Positions 8,188 through 15,632 of a stretch of DNA of 26,519 bases are shown here, piece by piece. The stretch is from Bacillota bacterium (lineage in GTDB: Bacteria; Bacillota; Clostridia; Lachnospirales; Lachnospiraceae), in NCBI GenBank assembly GCA_023435645.1, contig JAEYRK010000080.1, positions 1-26,519 of the forward strand. Reading direction: 5' to 3'. A model generated the notes under the pieces. The model saw nothing but the letters and a program-made list of their open reading frames with translations. It was not told where the DNA came from and searched no databases. Each line of letters begins with the position of its first letter. Positions within the stretch are counted from its first letter, which is position 1. The position numbers and the translations under genes are program-made.

Positions 8188-8266
8188 CACAAAAAGGCAC
8201 CCTATGCTCCCCGACAGTTCATACATTTTAAGTATTGTACTGCCTTGAGGACAAGATGCCTTTTGT
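8188..8266 (-). terminator. terminator of the DUF3810 gene
   Basis: AAAAGGCA (8191-8198) pairs with TGCCTTTT (8257-8264) around a structured apical region in which CAGT pairs with ACTG and ATAC with GTAT. On the minus strand the stem ends in TGCCTTTTTGTG. It lies 38 bp past the DUF3810 stop. The stem is longer and more elaborate than a minimal terminator. Confidence 0.65.
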
Positions 8267-8303
8267 CTTTTTTATATAAATTCTTTTTTATGATTTAATC
8301 TTC

Positions 8304-9425
8304 TTAAGGGGCCTCATCGATCCCCTGGTCCTTACGGTATTTTGCCAGCAGCAAATCTACCATACGCCCATAGCTTTTCACACCATCCGATTGGTTATTT
8401 GCTTTCAGGTAGGTATCATTGATTTTGTTGGATACAGTACTGATTACGGTATCCTCATATTTCGTCCAGTATTCAGAATTTGCCCGTATATCCTTAAGGA
8501 CTCCCTCCGAGTATTGGCTTCTTATTTTAAAATATCGATCCGGATCCTGTCCGTATAGCTCATTGCCCGAAATAATCAGAGCCAGCATTGTACTGCTGTA
8601 TCGAATCTCGGCATTTTCCGATTCCATCCCTGCCAGGTAGGCAATATAGTTGGCCTCATCCTCCCGCATGAACCCCCGTAAATGTGCCAGCTCATGTAGC
8701 ATTGTAGCCGGTATGGTATAGTCGGGAATATCAATATTCACATTCGCCTCCATGGTAAATGGAATGAAGATACCGGTTATCTCGGTATAGGACATCAGCT
8801 TCGATGACAGAATCGGCTTTGGCGCACTGTACCTACCCTTTAGAACAGAATAGCTCTTTGCCAATTCGTCCATGGCTTGGTCAGCCTGCCTTGCTACTTT
8901 GAACTTGCTTTCGCTAAAGGTAAACACCCCGTCCTCATCCCTGCCTGTGGTCATCTCCCTAAGCTCATTTGCCTGATGTGCTAGACTCTCAGTTAATTCA
9001 TATAGTTCATCCAATGTAGATTTTCTAATCTGTAGCCCTGAATAATGACTGAAGGAATATCTGTAATAGTTGATACCGGATAATATCACAAAGAGGAATA
9101 ACCCTACACTGATGGCACAGAGGATATTCAATAACCCCTTCAGTACCACCTGCCCCCGGTTAGGTCCCGAACGAACAATACGAAGCAGATAGCGGATAGA
9201 AAATATAATCAACAAAACCGGCAGGGTATAAATCAAAAGCTCAGCTACAGATAAAGGAAAAACCCCTGTAATTATTGACAATAACTGAGAGAGCCATTTG
9301 TAGAGATGTAGGGCATAAATCTGCTCTGCAAAAAAGCTGCTATTCTTTGCCAAAAGGATGAGCAGGAAGGATATCGGGATAAGCCCCAAAAGATAAATGC
9401 GTTTCAGCTTCAAAATGCTCTTCAT
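8304..9425 (-). CDS. DUF3810 membrane protein with HExxH zinc-protease motif
   Basis: A 373-residue protein with three hydrophobic segments in the N-terminal 140 residues (about 8-26, 52-80 and 96-120) and a large extracytoplasmic C-terminal part. The latter holds HELAH (244-248) followed by REDEANYIAY, with E257 the likely third zinc ligand, as in gluzincin-like metallopeptidases. This matches DUF3810, whose substrate is unknown. The frame stays open 73 codons further upstream, but that part is not protein-family-like; AGGGGGG a few bases before the ATG at 9425 and the K-rich membrane-anchor N-terminus decide the start. It stands alone with its own promoter and terminator. Confidence 0.85.
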   Translation of the reverse strand: MKSILKLKRIYLLGLIPISFLLILLAKNSSFFAEQIYALHLYKWLSQLLSIITGVFPLSVAELLIYTLPVLLIIFSIRYLLRIVRSGPNRGQVVLKGLLNILCAISVGLFLFVILSGINYYRYSFSHYSGLQIRKSTLDELYELTESLAHQANELREMTTGRDEDGVFTFSESKFKVARQADQAMDELAKSYSVLKGRYSAPKPILSSKLMSYTEITGIFIPFTMEANVNIDIPDYTIPATMLHELAHLRGFMREDEANYIAYLAGMESENAEIRYSSTMLALIISGNELYGQDPDRYFKIRSQYSEGVLKDIRANSEYWTKYEDTVISTVSNKINDTYLKANNQSDGVKSYGRMVDLLLAKYRKDQGIDEAP

Positions 9426-9464
9426 CCGTTCCCCCCTATCTAAACTATAACTATATCCAATCTT

Positions 9465-9493
9465 ATAGTAGCACGGAAACCACAACCCTGCAA
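9465..9493 (-). promoter_or_regulatory. probable promoter of the DUF3810 gene
   Basis: On the minus strand TTGCAG (9488-9493), 17 bp, TACTAT (9465-9470), 40 bp upstream of the chosen ATG. This supports the shorter start of the gene. The rest of the 9426-9851 gap contains the metQ terminator; nothing else is recognised. Confidence 0.45.
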
Positions 9494-9719
9494 CATTTTG
9501 TAGCATTCTGTCGTTAGGAACGTTTCCCATTTCTGTAATACAAAGGCTTAGCCCCCCCTCGCTCAAATGCCTTCCTACCTTCCTGATATATGTCCAGTAC
9601 TCCGGTTGTATGACTGTGCCGAATACCTCATGATGTGGTAGCAAAGATAACTATATTTTATTGTTCTCTGGTCACTCGATCAGTGAATGTACTGCTCCGC
9701 TATTGATTTTATTGTCATG

Positions 9720-9789
9720 AAAAAGGGTATCCCCCTTACTCCTTCGATAAACATTACGTTTATCCTTCAGAATAAGAGAAATACCCCTT
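9720..9789 (-). terminator. terminator of metN-metI-metQ
   Basis: A two-storey hairpin. AAGGGTAT (9723-9730) pairs with ATACCCCTT (9781-9789, one bulge), enclosing a perfect hairpin GATAAAC-ATTAC-GTTTATC (9746-9764). On the minus strand it ends in ACCCTTTTT. It lies 63 bp after the metQ stop. Confidence 0.7.
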
Positions 9790-9851
9790 GTATTCTGTCT
9801 TCCGGCCCTGCGTTCCTACAGTGCCCTGTTATCCGTCCTGAATGAAACCTA

Positions 9852-10709
9852 CTAGAATTTCGGTACTACCGCTCCCTCATAGGTATCATTGATATATTTC
9901 TTTATTTCTTCACTCTTTAGGGCATTCACCAAGGCTTTGATTTCCTCTTTTTCCTCATTCCCCTTCTTAACGGCAATAACATTTCCGTAGGTATCGGCTG
10001 CCAGGGAGTCCTTATCCTCCACAGCAATCGCATCCTTGGATACATTCAGCTCTGCCTGTATAGCAAAGTTACCGTTAATTACAGCCATATCGACATCCTG
10101 CAGGGAGCGGGCCAGCTGTGCTGCTTCAATTTCAACGATATCAAGCTTTTTCGGATTTTCTGCGATATCGTTCTTCGTGGCCTCCATACCAACGCCCTCC
10201 TTCAGCTTAATTAATCCCTGAGCCTCTAAAAGGAGTAGAGCCCGTGCCTCATTGGTACCGTCATTCGGAACCGCAATCTGTGCCCCGTCCTTCAGTTCCT
10301 CAAAGGTCTTTGTCTTGCCGGGATAGACGCCAAAGGGCTCATAATGGATGATGGCTACGGATACAAGGTCCATACCCCGATCTTTATTGAACTGATCCAG
10401 ATAGGGCTGATGCTGGAAGTAGTTGGCATCCAGATCGCCTGCATCCAGCGCTACATTAGGCTGAACATAATCAGTGTACTCAATGATCTTCAGTTCATAG
10501 CCCTGTGCTGCAAGGATGCTCTTCGCCTTCTCTAAAATTTCAGCATGGGGAGTAACGCTGGCCCCTACAATGATAGGCTTGGTTTCCTTCTTATCCCCTT
10601 GGGCTCCTGCCTGGTTTTGATCCCCAGAATTATTGTCTTTTGTTCCGCAGCCGATCAGGGCGGCTGCCGTTAAGGTGATTACTAATACGAGAGATAAAAT
10701 TTTTTTCAT
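9852..10709 (-). CDS. metQ: methionine ABC transporter substrate-binding lipoprotein MetQ
   Basis: A 285-residue NlpA/MetQ lipoprotein. The signal peptide ends in the lipobox LIGC with C21 as the lipidated residue, followed by a polar linker and the mature domain beginning KPIIVGASVTPHAEILEKAK. Family hallmarks include YVQPNVALDAGDLDANYFQHQPYLDQF and AVPNDGTNEARALLLLEAQGL. It captures methionine outside the membrane and delivers it to MetNI. AAGGAGGAAACATA precedes the ATG. It is last in metN-metI-metQ, 23 bp after metI. The substrate is inferred from the full MetNIQ set and from the Met-rich leader peptide. Confidence 0.95.
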   Translation of the reverse strand: MKKILSLVLVITLTAAALIGCGTKDNNSGDQNQAGAQGDKKETKPIIVGASVTPHAEILEKAKSILAAQGYELKIIEYTDYVQPNVALDAGDLDANYFQHQPYLDQFNKDRGMDLVSVAIIHYEPFGVYPGKTKTFEELKDGAQIAVPNDGTNEARALLLLEAQGLIKLKEGVGMEATKNDIAENPKKLDIVEIEAAQLARSLQDVDMAVINGNFAIQAELNVSKDAIAVEDKDSLAADTYGNVIAVKKGNEEKEEIKALVNALKSEEIKKYINDTYEGAVVPKF

Positions 10710-10732
10710 TATGTTTCCTCCTTTATATTAAT

Positions 10733-11392
10733 TTATAATCTTTTATCAGAATGCTTCATCCATCTGACCCCAAGCTCCTGGAAGGCCTGAACGATCAATA
10801 CCAGAATCAGAATCGTAACAATCATAATGTCCGATTGATTGCGGTAATATCCATAATTGATTGCTATGGAACCAAGTCCACCGGCTCCGACGAAGCCTGC
10901 CATAGCGGAATAGCTAAGGATTGTAATAATAGCTATCGCACCTCCCATAATCAGGGAAGGCATCGCTTCCGGAATGAGTACCTTATAAATAAGCTGTATG
11001 GGTGATGCTCCCATGGATTGTGCCGCTTCCACTACTCCGTGGTCCACTTCCTTCAGGGAGGATTCCACCAGCCTGGCAATATAAGGCGCCGAGCCGATGA
11101 TTAAGGGAATGACTACTGCATTCGGTCCGATGGTGGTATGAATGATAGCCCTGGTGAAAGGCATCAAGGCTACCAATAGAATGACAAAGGGTACGGAACG
11201 GATGAGGTTCACAATCACACCCAGAACCTTATTGAATAAAACTGCCGGAGCAATTCCGTCCTTATCCGTGACCACCAGTAGAATACCCATCGGAAGACCA
11301 ATGATATAAGCCACCAGCGAGGACAAGAGGGTCATATATAGAGATTCCCCTATCCCCTTGATTAGCATTTGGATTATTTGATCATTCCACAT
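10733..11392 (-). CDS. metI: methionine ABC transporter permease MetI
   Basis: A 219-residue integral membrane protein with about five transmembrane helices. The cytoplasmic EAA loop reads VEAAQSMGASPIQLIYKVLIPEAMPSL (about 138-164), with the conserved G that docks on the ATPase, and GFVGAGGLGSIAINYGYYR follows as in MetI. It forms the homodimeric channel with MetN. The ATG begins one base after the metN TGA, indicating translational coupling. Confidence 0.96.
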   Translation of the reverse strand: MWNDQIIQMLIKGIGESLYMTLLSSLVAYIIGLPMGILLVVTDKDGIAPAVLFNKVLGVIVNLIRSVPFVILLVALMPFTRAIIHTTIGPNAVVIPLIIGSAPYIARLVESSLKEVDHGVVEAAQSMGASPIQLIYKVLIPEAMPSLIMGGAIAIITILSYSAMAGFVGAGGLGSIAINYGYYRNQSDIMIVTILILVLIVQAFQELGVRWMKHSDKRL

Positions 11393-11393
11393 A

Positions 11394-12410
11394 TCAGGTC
11401 ACCTCCTCGTAAGGAATTTGGTTTGACTGAAGATAAGCATAGACTCTTTTTCTGCTGATTTCATCGTCCGGTAGCTGGATGATCATCTGTCCAAAGGCCT
11501 TACCGTCTATGTCTTTCGTATCCGCAAACAGTATATTGACCGGAGTCCTGCACTCCAGAATCATATTGGCAATGACCGGCTCAAAGGAGGTTCTTCCATC
11601 AAATATGATCCGACATTTGTGTTCCCCAACAAAGGACTCAATATGGGTTTCGCCGGAGAATACCAGTTGCTTTGCTATTTTTGATTTTGGCCTGATAAAA
11701 ATATCCTCCACCTCACCAACCTCAGCAATATGACTTTGGTCTATGATCGCCACACGATTACAGATTTCTTCAATCACGCTCATTTCATGTGTAATTACGA
11801 TGACTGTGATTCCAAGCTTTTGATTAATCTCCTTTAATAGGCTTAGGATGGAACGGGTCGTCGTAGGATCCAGCGCACTGGTCGCCTCATCACAGAGCAG
11901 GATCTTTGGATTCGTAGCCAGTGCTCTGGCGATTGCGATTCGCTGCTTCTGGCCTCCGGATAACTGAGCCGGATAAGCCTTTGCTTTCTCCGTCAGCCCA
12001 ACCACCTCCAGCAGCTCGGTTGCTTTTTTCTTTGCTTCTGCCCTGGGTATTCCGGCGATTTCCATCGGAAAACAGATATTCTGTAGGGCCGTTCTCTGCA
12101 TCAGCAGATTGAACTGTTGAAAAATCATCCCCATGGACTGCCTTAGAATCAACAGCTCCTTTTCTTTCACCCGACCTAGATCAATCCCGTCGAAAATTAC
12201 AGTTCCTGCTGTAGGCTTCTCCAAATAATTAATGCATCTTACCAGTGTACTTTTTCCCGCTCCGCTTAATCCGATGATACCAAAGATTTCCCCCTCATAG
12301 ATTGTCAGGTTGATATCCTCTAGTGCTTTTACGGTACTATTCTTGCTTAGGAATGTCTTCCCAAGTCCGACCAATTCGATGATCGGTTTCTTATTCTCCA
12401 AGAATTCCAC
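11394..12410 (-). CDS. metN: methionine ABC transporter ATP-binding protein MetN
   Basis: A 338-residue ATPase. Walker A is GLSGAGKST (about 46-54), the signature is LSGGQKQR, Walker B is ILLCDEATSALD and the switch His is in VIVITHEM. The C-terminal ~90 residues form the NIL domain, which in E. coli MetN binds methionine and inhibits transport. This pairs with the MetI/MetQ genes downstream. The frame opens with GTG (12410) after AAGGA at 7 nt; an in-frame TTG three codons on (12401) has a stronger GGAGGTG and could be the real start. Expression is predicted to depend on the upstream attenuator. Confidence 0.96.
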   Translation of the reverse strand: MEFLENKKPIIELVGLGKTFLSKNSTVKALEDINLTIYEGEIFGIIGLSGAGKSTLVRCINYLEKPTAGTVIFDGIDLGRVKEKELLILRQSMGMIFQQFNLLMQRTALQNICFPMEIAGIPRAEAKKKATELLEVVGLTEKAKAYPAQLSGGQKQRIAIARALATNPKILLCDEATSALDPTTTRSILSLLKEINQKLGITVIVITHEMSVIEEICNRVAIIDQSHIAEVGEVEDIFIRPKSKIAKQLVFSGETHIESFVGEHKCRIIFDGRTSFEPVIANMILECRTPVNILFADTKDIDGKAFGQMIIQLPDDEISRKRVYAYLQSNQIPYEEVT

Positions 12411-12465
12411 CTCCGTGTCCTTACTTTTACAACGCTATGCTGATAATATGTACGAAAATGAAAAT

Positions 12466-12496
12466 AAAAAAACAGGATGCAATGATAGCATCCTGT
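12466..12496 (-). terminator. attenuator terminator (3:4 hairpin) in the metN leader
   Basis: ACAGGATGC (12496-12488 on the minus strand) pairs perfectly with GCATCCTGT (12480-12472) around a 7-nt loop and is followed by a run of seven T residues. It lies between the promoter and metN, about 55 bp before the metN start, so read-through is needed for expression. Its 5' arm is shared with the antiterminator. Confidence 0.92.
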
Positions 12497-12612
12497 CAGG
12501 CTATTTTCATACGATATCAGAAGAAACTATGCTTCCTATGCATGATGAAAACACCACATTCACTATCATAGCGTAAATATGTCTGACGGCATGCTACACA
12601 TGCCACACATAT
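12485..12612 (-). promoter_or_regulatory. trp-like alternative hairpins (1:2 and 2:3) of the metN leader
   Basis: Hairpin 1:2 is GGCATG (12604-12599) with CATGCC (12593-12588), extended by ATATGT (12612-12607) with ACATAT (12582-12577). Hairpin 2:3, the antiterminator, is GCATGCCGTCAG (12594-12583) with CTGACAGGATGC (12499-12488), 10 of 12 pairs, plus two further A-U pairs and a G-U wobble beyond it. Strand 3 overlaps the 5' arm of the terminator, so 2:3 and 3:4 cannot coexist, nor can 1:2 and 2:3. Strand 1 lies over Met codons 11-14 of the leader peptide and strand 2 over codons 16-19. Seen by eye; not folded computationally. Confidence 0.85.
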
Positions 12613-12640
12613 ACATACACATGATCCTTGGTGTTCTCAT
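12566..12640 (-). CDS. 24-residue Met/Cys-rich leader peptide of metNIQ
   Basis: A short ORF begins at ATG 12640 with GAAGGAG six bases upstream and ends in tandem stops TGA TAG. Six of 24 codons are Met and three are Cys; residues 7-17 read MCMYMCGMCSM. It lies about 42 nt into the predicted transcript and overlaps strands 1 and 2 of the attenuator. The function is inferred to be sensing charged tRNA-Met (and perhaps tRNA-Cys) by ribosome stalling, as in his/trp/leu leaders. The peptide itself need not do anything. Confidence 0.88.
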   Translation of the reverse strand: MRTPRIMCMYMCGMCSMPSDIFTL

Positions 12641-12688
12641 TGGCTTCTCCTTCCCATTCCTATTATTCATATATAGATTGTAGGCTAC

Positions 12689-12717
12689 AGTATAACTCCT
12701 CATTCTATGTTTGTCAA
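12689..12717 (-). promoter_or_regulatory. strong sigma-A promoter of the metNIQ leader
   Basis: TTGACA (12712-12717), exactly 17 bp, TATACT (12689-12694) on the minus strand. A-tracts just upstream (about 12730-12750) resemble an UP element. Transcription would start near 12682, giving a leader of roughly 270 nt. The remainder of the gap up to 12838 is AT-rich with nothing else recognised. Confidence 0.85.
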
Positions 12718-12838
12718 TCTATTTATTTACAGTTTTTTTATTTTTTTATTCATAACTATTTACCTTGCATGAAAGATCCTTCCCTTCGAATGTTTCTATG
12801 TTTATAGCAACCATATGAACCTCAACTAACACGTTCCA

Positions 12839-13171
12839 TTATTTCCTCTTTGCTGCCTCCTGATAGGAGTGCTCAATCATATCTGAAATAATCTCATCCT
12901 CCACATCCCTGTTAATAAATACAGTAATCTTATAACGCCTCTGCCGATCCGGACAATGATAGCCAGGAAGCACGCTTCCTGGATAGTTCTGCTTATGATA
13001 ATCCCCCAGCAACGGCTCACTTCTTACCGTTATCATTTCCTTCTGAGGATACCATTCCAGAAAGATCCGCTTACCCACCTTGTAGCAGATGGGAAAGGGG
13101 CCAAAGGGACAGCACTCATAGGCTCCGGGTTTCGACAGACATAAATCCTTAATATCCTCAAAGGTTAACAT
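12839..13171 (-). CDS. MmcQ/YjbR family protein
   Basis: A 110-residue protein covering the whole MmcQ/YjbR (CyaY-like fold) domain: an N-terminal helix MLTFEDIKDLCLSKPGAYE, the CPFGPFPICYKVGKRIFLEW strand pair, and the YPGSVLPGYH stretch near the nucleic-acid-binding face. The family is described as DNA-binding-like but has no settled role. GGGAG lies 9-10 nt before the ATG. It is 54 bp downstream of the AlkZ-like gene and may share its transcript. Its Cys content (C11, C20, C21, C29) is a little high. Confidence 0.85.
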   Translation of the reverse strand: MLTFEDIKDLCLSKPGAYECCPFGPFPICYKVGKRIFLEWYPQKEMITVRSEPLLGDYHKQNYPGSVLPGYHCPDRQRRYKITVFINRDVEDEIISDMIEHSYQEAAKRK

Positions 13172-13225
13172 TTATTTCACTCCCATCCTAAGCTCACTTG
13201 GTTAATTGAAGGCAGGATATAAGGT

Positions 13226-14311
13226 CTAACTATGATTCAACACTTCTCTATTGTAACGGATCGCCTTGCTGGCTATAGGGTCGAAGACAGAATATACCGC
13301 CTTAAGAATTTCCTCCCTGCGTTCCAGCGCCTCCTGATCCGGCAGGTCCAGGAGGATATCCTGGATCACATGAGGACCGAATTTAAATCTTCCCATGACC
13401 GCTCCCCGAAATTCACCATCTATCAAAAGATAATACAGCGTATCCCATTCTGACTTAAATTTCTTCTTCAGTTCATCCGCATATGCCCGCACCAGAAAAT
13501 CGTTTTTTTGAAGCATCAATACCGCCTGTATCGGCTCAGTACCCTTCTCCTGTTCAAGAGAAGCCTCCTGCATAAGAAGCACTTCATCCTCCTTCAGAAG
13601 ATATCCCTGCTTCCCGTTTACAGTAGCTGGAATTAGATAACCCTCCGCCAAGAGCTCTGTGATTGCTTCCTTAATCAGCTTTCCCGGAAGCCTGTAATAG
13701 GACTTTATTAGCCCCTCATCAAAAAACACAAGAAGCCTGGCCACTCTAGGCATCAGAAGCTTTAATGCCTCCAGCTTCGTATACCGGTTAAGGTCTACCT
13801 CCGGGAATTCTCCTTCAAATAGGTACCACCCCCGGTCCCACTCCTGATCTACCTGATCCTCATAAACCAGAAAAGCCTCCTGCAGTCTGTGAAGTGCAGG
13901 AGTGATTTCTTTGACCAGGTAATTCGTCAGCTCCTTCAGAGCGCCGATATTCATGGGACCCTCCTGCCTGAACAGCTCCAGCAGCTCCCGCTGTACAATG
14001 GTATATCCGGTGATCTCCTTACGGTATAGGCATGCAAACAGTTCCATATCCTCTGCTGTTACATAGCCAATCGTCCCTCCTGCAAAACGTCCCTTCAATA
14101 TCTCTCTGCGGGACCTTCGATAGGAGTTATAGCTATGATCATCCAGCTCCGTATGCAAGGGAAGTGTCGGCGGACTGCCGGGCTCGCACCAATAAACCGT
14201 AGGCACCGGAGACATATCCCGGAACAGGGCATCATAGCCGGAGCTGTCCACAGGATGGGACAAACATTGTCGTTTCATACGAAGCTTTATCAGATTATTG
14301 AGTTTAAGCAT
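13226..14311 (-). CDS. winged-helix protein related to AlkZ/YcaQ DNA glycosylases
   Basis: A 361-residue soluble protein. The N-terminal part resembles the HTH_42 (AlkZ/YcaQ) family: an RMKRQCLSHP entry helix, and tandem winged-helix modules such as ELLELFRQEGPMNIGALKEL (about 108-127) and KLIKEAITELLAEGYLIPATVNGKQGYLL. The C-terminal part has YYLLIDGEFRGAVMGRFKFGPHVIQDILL, like the DG-E-G beta-barrel block of that family. Known members open interstrand crosslinks or excise alkylated bases, but I cannot identify the catalytic QxQ motif, so activity is uncertain. A GGAGG sits only about 4 nt before the ATG; M12 is a possible alternative start. Confidence 0.6.
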   Translation of the reverse strand: MLKLNNLIKLRMKRQCLSHPVDSSGYDALFRDMSPVPTVYWCEPGSPPTLPLHTELDDHSYNSYRRSRREILKGRFAGGTIGYVTAEDMELFACLYRKEITGYTIVQRELLELFRQEGPMNIGALKELTNYLVKEITPALHRLQEAFLVYEDQVDQEWDRGWYLFEGEFPEVDLNRYTKLEALKLLMPRVARLLVFFDEGLIKSYYRLPGKLIKEAITELLAEGYLIPATVNGKQGYLLKEDEVLLMQEASLEQEKGTEPIQAVLMLQKNDFLVRAYADELKKKFKSEWDTLYYLLIDGEFRGAVMGRFKFGPHVIQDILLDLPDQEALERREEILKAVYSVFDPIASKAIRYNREVLNHS

Positions 14312-14609
14312 AGCCCCTCCATCATTCCTTTTATTCGTTATACTTTATGGTTAATACTCCAAAAACCTTTTATGCTCTTCCTATTGTACCAAAAAGCAAG
14401 CCATATGACAATCTATGGTAATGGTATCCAAGGTAATTTGCTGAATGACTTCCAAGAGACATGCTATATAGCTTCCATGAAAGTAAGCTGTACGAGTAGA
14501 ATATATGTATACTGATCCCGTCCGGAATCATATGGGTTACCCGATAAAAGAGAAGGAAGTAGAATTTGATTGGATGGTCTGGAATCCTTATTTCATAGTG
14601 CCGGACATG
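14312..14609. other. intergenic stretch without recognised gene
   Basis: Between the AlkZ-like gene and the tRNA terminator I find no ORF with a ribosome-binding site, no RNA family and no repeat. A TATAAC (minus strand, about 14335-14340) could be part of the promoter of the AlkZ-like gene, but its -35 partner is poor. Confidence 0.4.
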
Positions 14610-14643
14610 AAAAGAGAGCTGTTTTCCGATTTGGAAACAGCTC
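14610..14643 (-). terminator. terminator after the tRNA pair
   Basis: GAGCTGTTTTCC (14616-14627) pairs with GGAAACAGCTC (14633-14643) with one bulged base; on the minus strand TCTTTTC follows. It lies 18 bp beyond the 3' end of tRNA-Pro and would end a sigH-tRNA transcript. Confidence 0.75.
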
Positions 14644-14660
14644 CTTCACATTCCATATAA

Positions 14661-14735
14661 TCGAGGTGACAGGATTTGAACCTGCGGCCTCTACGTCCCT
14701 AACGTAGCGCTCTAGCCAAGCTGAGCCACACCTCG
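14661..14735 (-). tRNA. tRNA-Pro (anticodon AGG)
   Basis: A complete cloverleaf can be drawn: acceptor CGAGGTG/CACCTCG with discriminator A, D-stem GCTC/GAGC, anticodon stem CTACG/CGTAG with loop TTAGGGA, T-arm GCAGG TTCAAAT CCTGT. The anticodon is AGG, reading CCU. C1-G72, A73 and G37 agree with bacterial proline identity. CCA is not encoded. A34 is unusual in a bacterial proline tRNA. Confidence 0.93.
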
Positions 14736-14801
14736 ATATTTACATGTCCCATCTGCTTCATGGAACATCCTCCACTCTATCATAAGGCAATAGAGCGGAT
14801 A

Positions 14802-14874
14802 AGCTGCTGGGCGGACTTGAACCGCTGACCTCCTCATTACCAATGAGGTGCTCTACCGTCTGAGCTACAGCAGC
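14802..14874 (-). tRNA. tRNA-Thr (anticodon GGT)
   Basis: Acceptor GCTGCTG/CAGCAGC, D-stem GCTC/GAGC, anticodon stem CCTCA/TGAGG with loop TTGGTAA, T-arm AGCGG TTCAAGT CCGCC (one A-C mismatch at the base). The anticodon is GGT, reading ACC/ACU. CCA is not encoded. It begins 23 bp after the sigH stop and is 66 bp upstream of tRNA-Pro, so processing from a longer transcript is likely. Confidence 0.95.
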
Positions 14875-14897
14875 ATTCGTAACCTTTGGTAAGGTAA

Positions 14898-15530
14898 TTA
14901 AAATTCCTTCAGAACCTGATTTAATTTCGTCTTAATTCTTGTTAATGCGTTGTCGATTGTTTTCGGTTCTTTCCCAAGTACTTCAGCAATCTGCACATAT
15001 TTTAAATCCTGCATGTACAAGCTTAGGACCTGACGTTCCAGGTCGCTCAGACGCCTTACAAGTTCATATTCTATCATACTGGTATTCTCTTTGTCAATAA
15101 CCAATTCCTCAGGATTTGATACGTTTTTTTGGTACATTATGTCAACCAACGCCTCTTTTTCCTCATTATCCCCACTTTCTCCATATACCGGGGTGTATAT
15201 GGAAATATATGTGTTAAGCGGGATGTTCTTTTTACGGTTGGAGGCCTTGATGGCACTGTAAATCTGTCTGGAGATACACAGATCCGCAAAATTAAAGAAG
15301 AATTTCTGTTTCTCAGGATCATAATCACGGATTGCCTTATACAAGCCGATCATTCCCTCCTGAATCAAATCGTCCCTATCCCCACCAATTAAATACAATG
15401 CCTTTGCCTTATTGCGGACCAGATATTTGTACTTCTCCAGCAGGTAATCCATTGCAGACTGGTCACCCTTCTGAATCCGGAGAAGTATCTCTTCATCGGA
15501 TATGGACTCATATTTGGTTAATGTACTCAT
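14898..15530 (-). CDS. sigH: RNA polymerase sigma-H (sporulation/stationary phase)
   Basis: A 210-residue sigma-70 family factor lacking region 1. Region 2 spans about 20-100, with the core-binding LIQEGMIGLYKAIRDYDPEK and a -10 recognition helix CISRQIYSAIKASNRKKN. A short linker leads to region 4 (about 150-205) with the helix-turn-helix YVQIAEVLGKEPKTIDNALTR. In Bacillus and Clostridia SigH drives early sporulation genes such as spo0A, spoIIA and ftsZ P2. AGGAGAGG lies before the ATG. Downstream of rlmB, as in most Firmicutes, but yacP/rae1 is not between them, and tRNAs rather than rpmG-secE-nusG follow. Confidence 0.94.
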   Translation of the reverse strand: MSTLTKYESISDEEILLRIQKGDQSAMDYLLEKYKYLVRNKAKALYLIGGDRDDLIQEGMIGLYKAIRDYDPEKQKFFFNFADLCISRQIYSAIKASNRKKNIPLNTYISIYTPVYGESGDNEEKEALVDIMYQKNVSNPEELVIDKENTSMIEYELVRRLSDLERQVLSLYMQDLKYVQIAEVLGKEPKTIDNALTRIKTKLNQVLKEF

Positions 15531-15632
15531 AAAGACCTCTCCTATTCACCCAGTAGCTCCCATTGTAACTCATATCCTGTCCGTAATGACATAAACAAAC
15601 CATCCTGCCTTAGACTTGTAATGCTACTCTTA

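Noticed and set aside
8188..8266. Copy of the 1095-1357 repeat
   Set aside because: Both share only the ten bases GGCACCCTAT; the rest of the hairpin differs and works as a terminator.
9426..9644. 73-residue N-terminal extension of the DUF3810 protein
   Set aside because: A promoter (9465-9493) and a ribosome-binding site support the ATG at 9425, and the extension has no family resemblance.
12411..12720. SAM-I (S-box), other SAM riboswitch, or Met T-box in the metN leader
   Set aside because: The conserved S-box core and the T-box GGTGG..CCGCG sequence are not present; the Met-rich ORF with competing hairpins explains the leader better.
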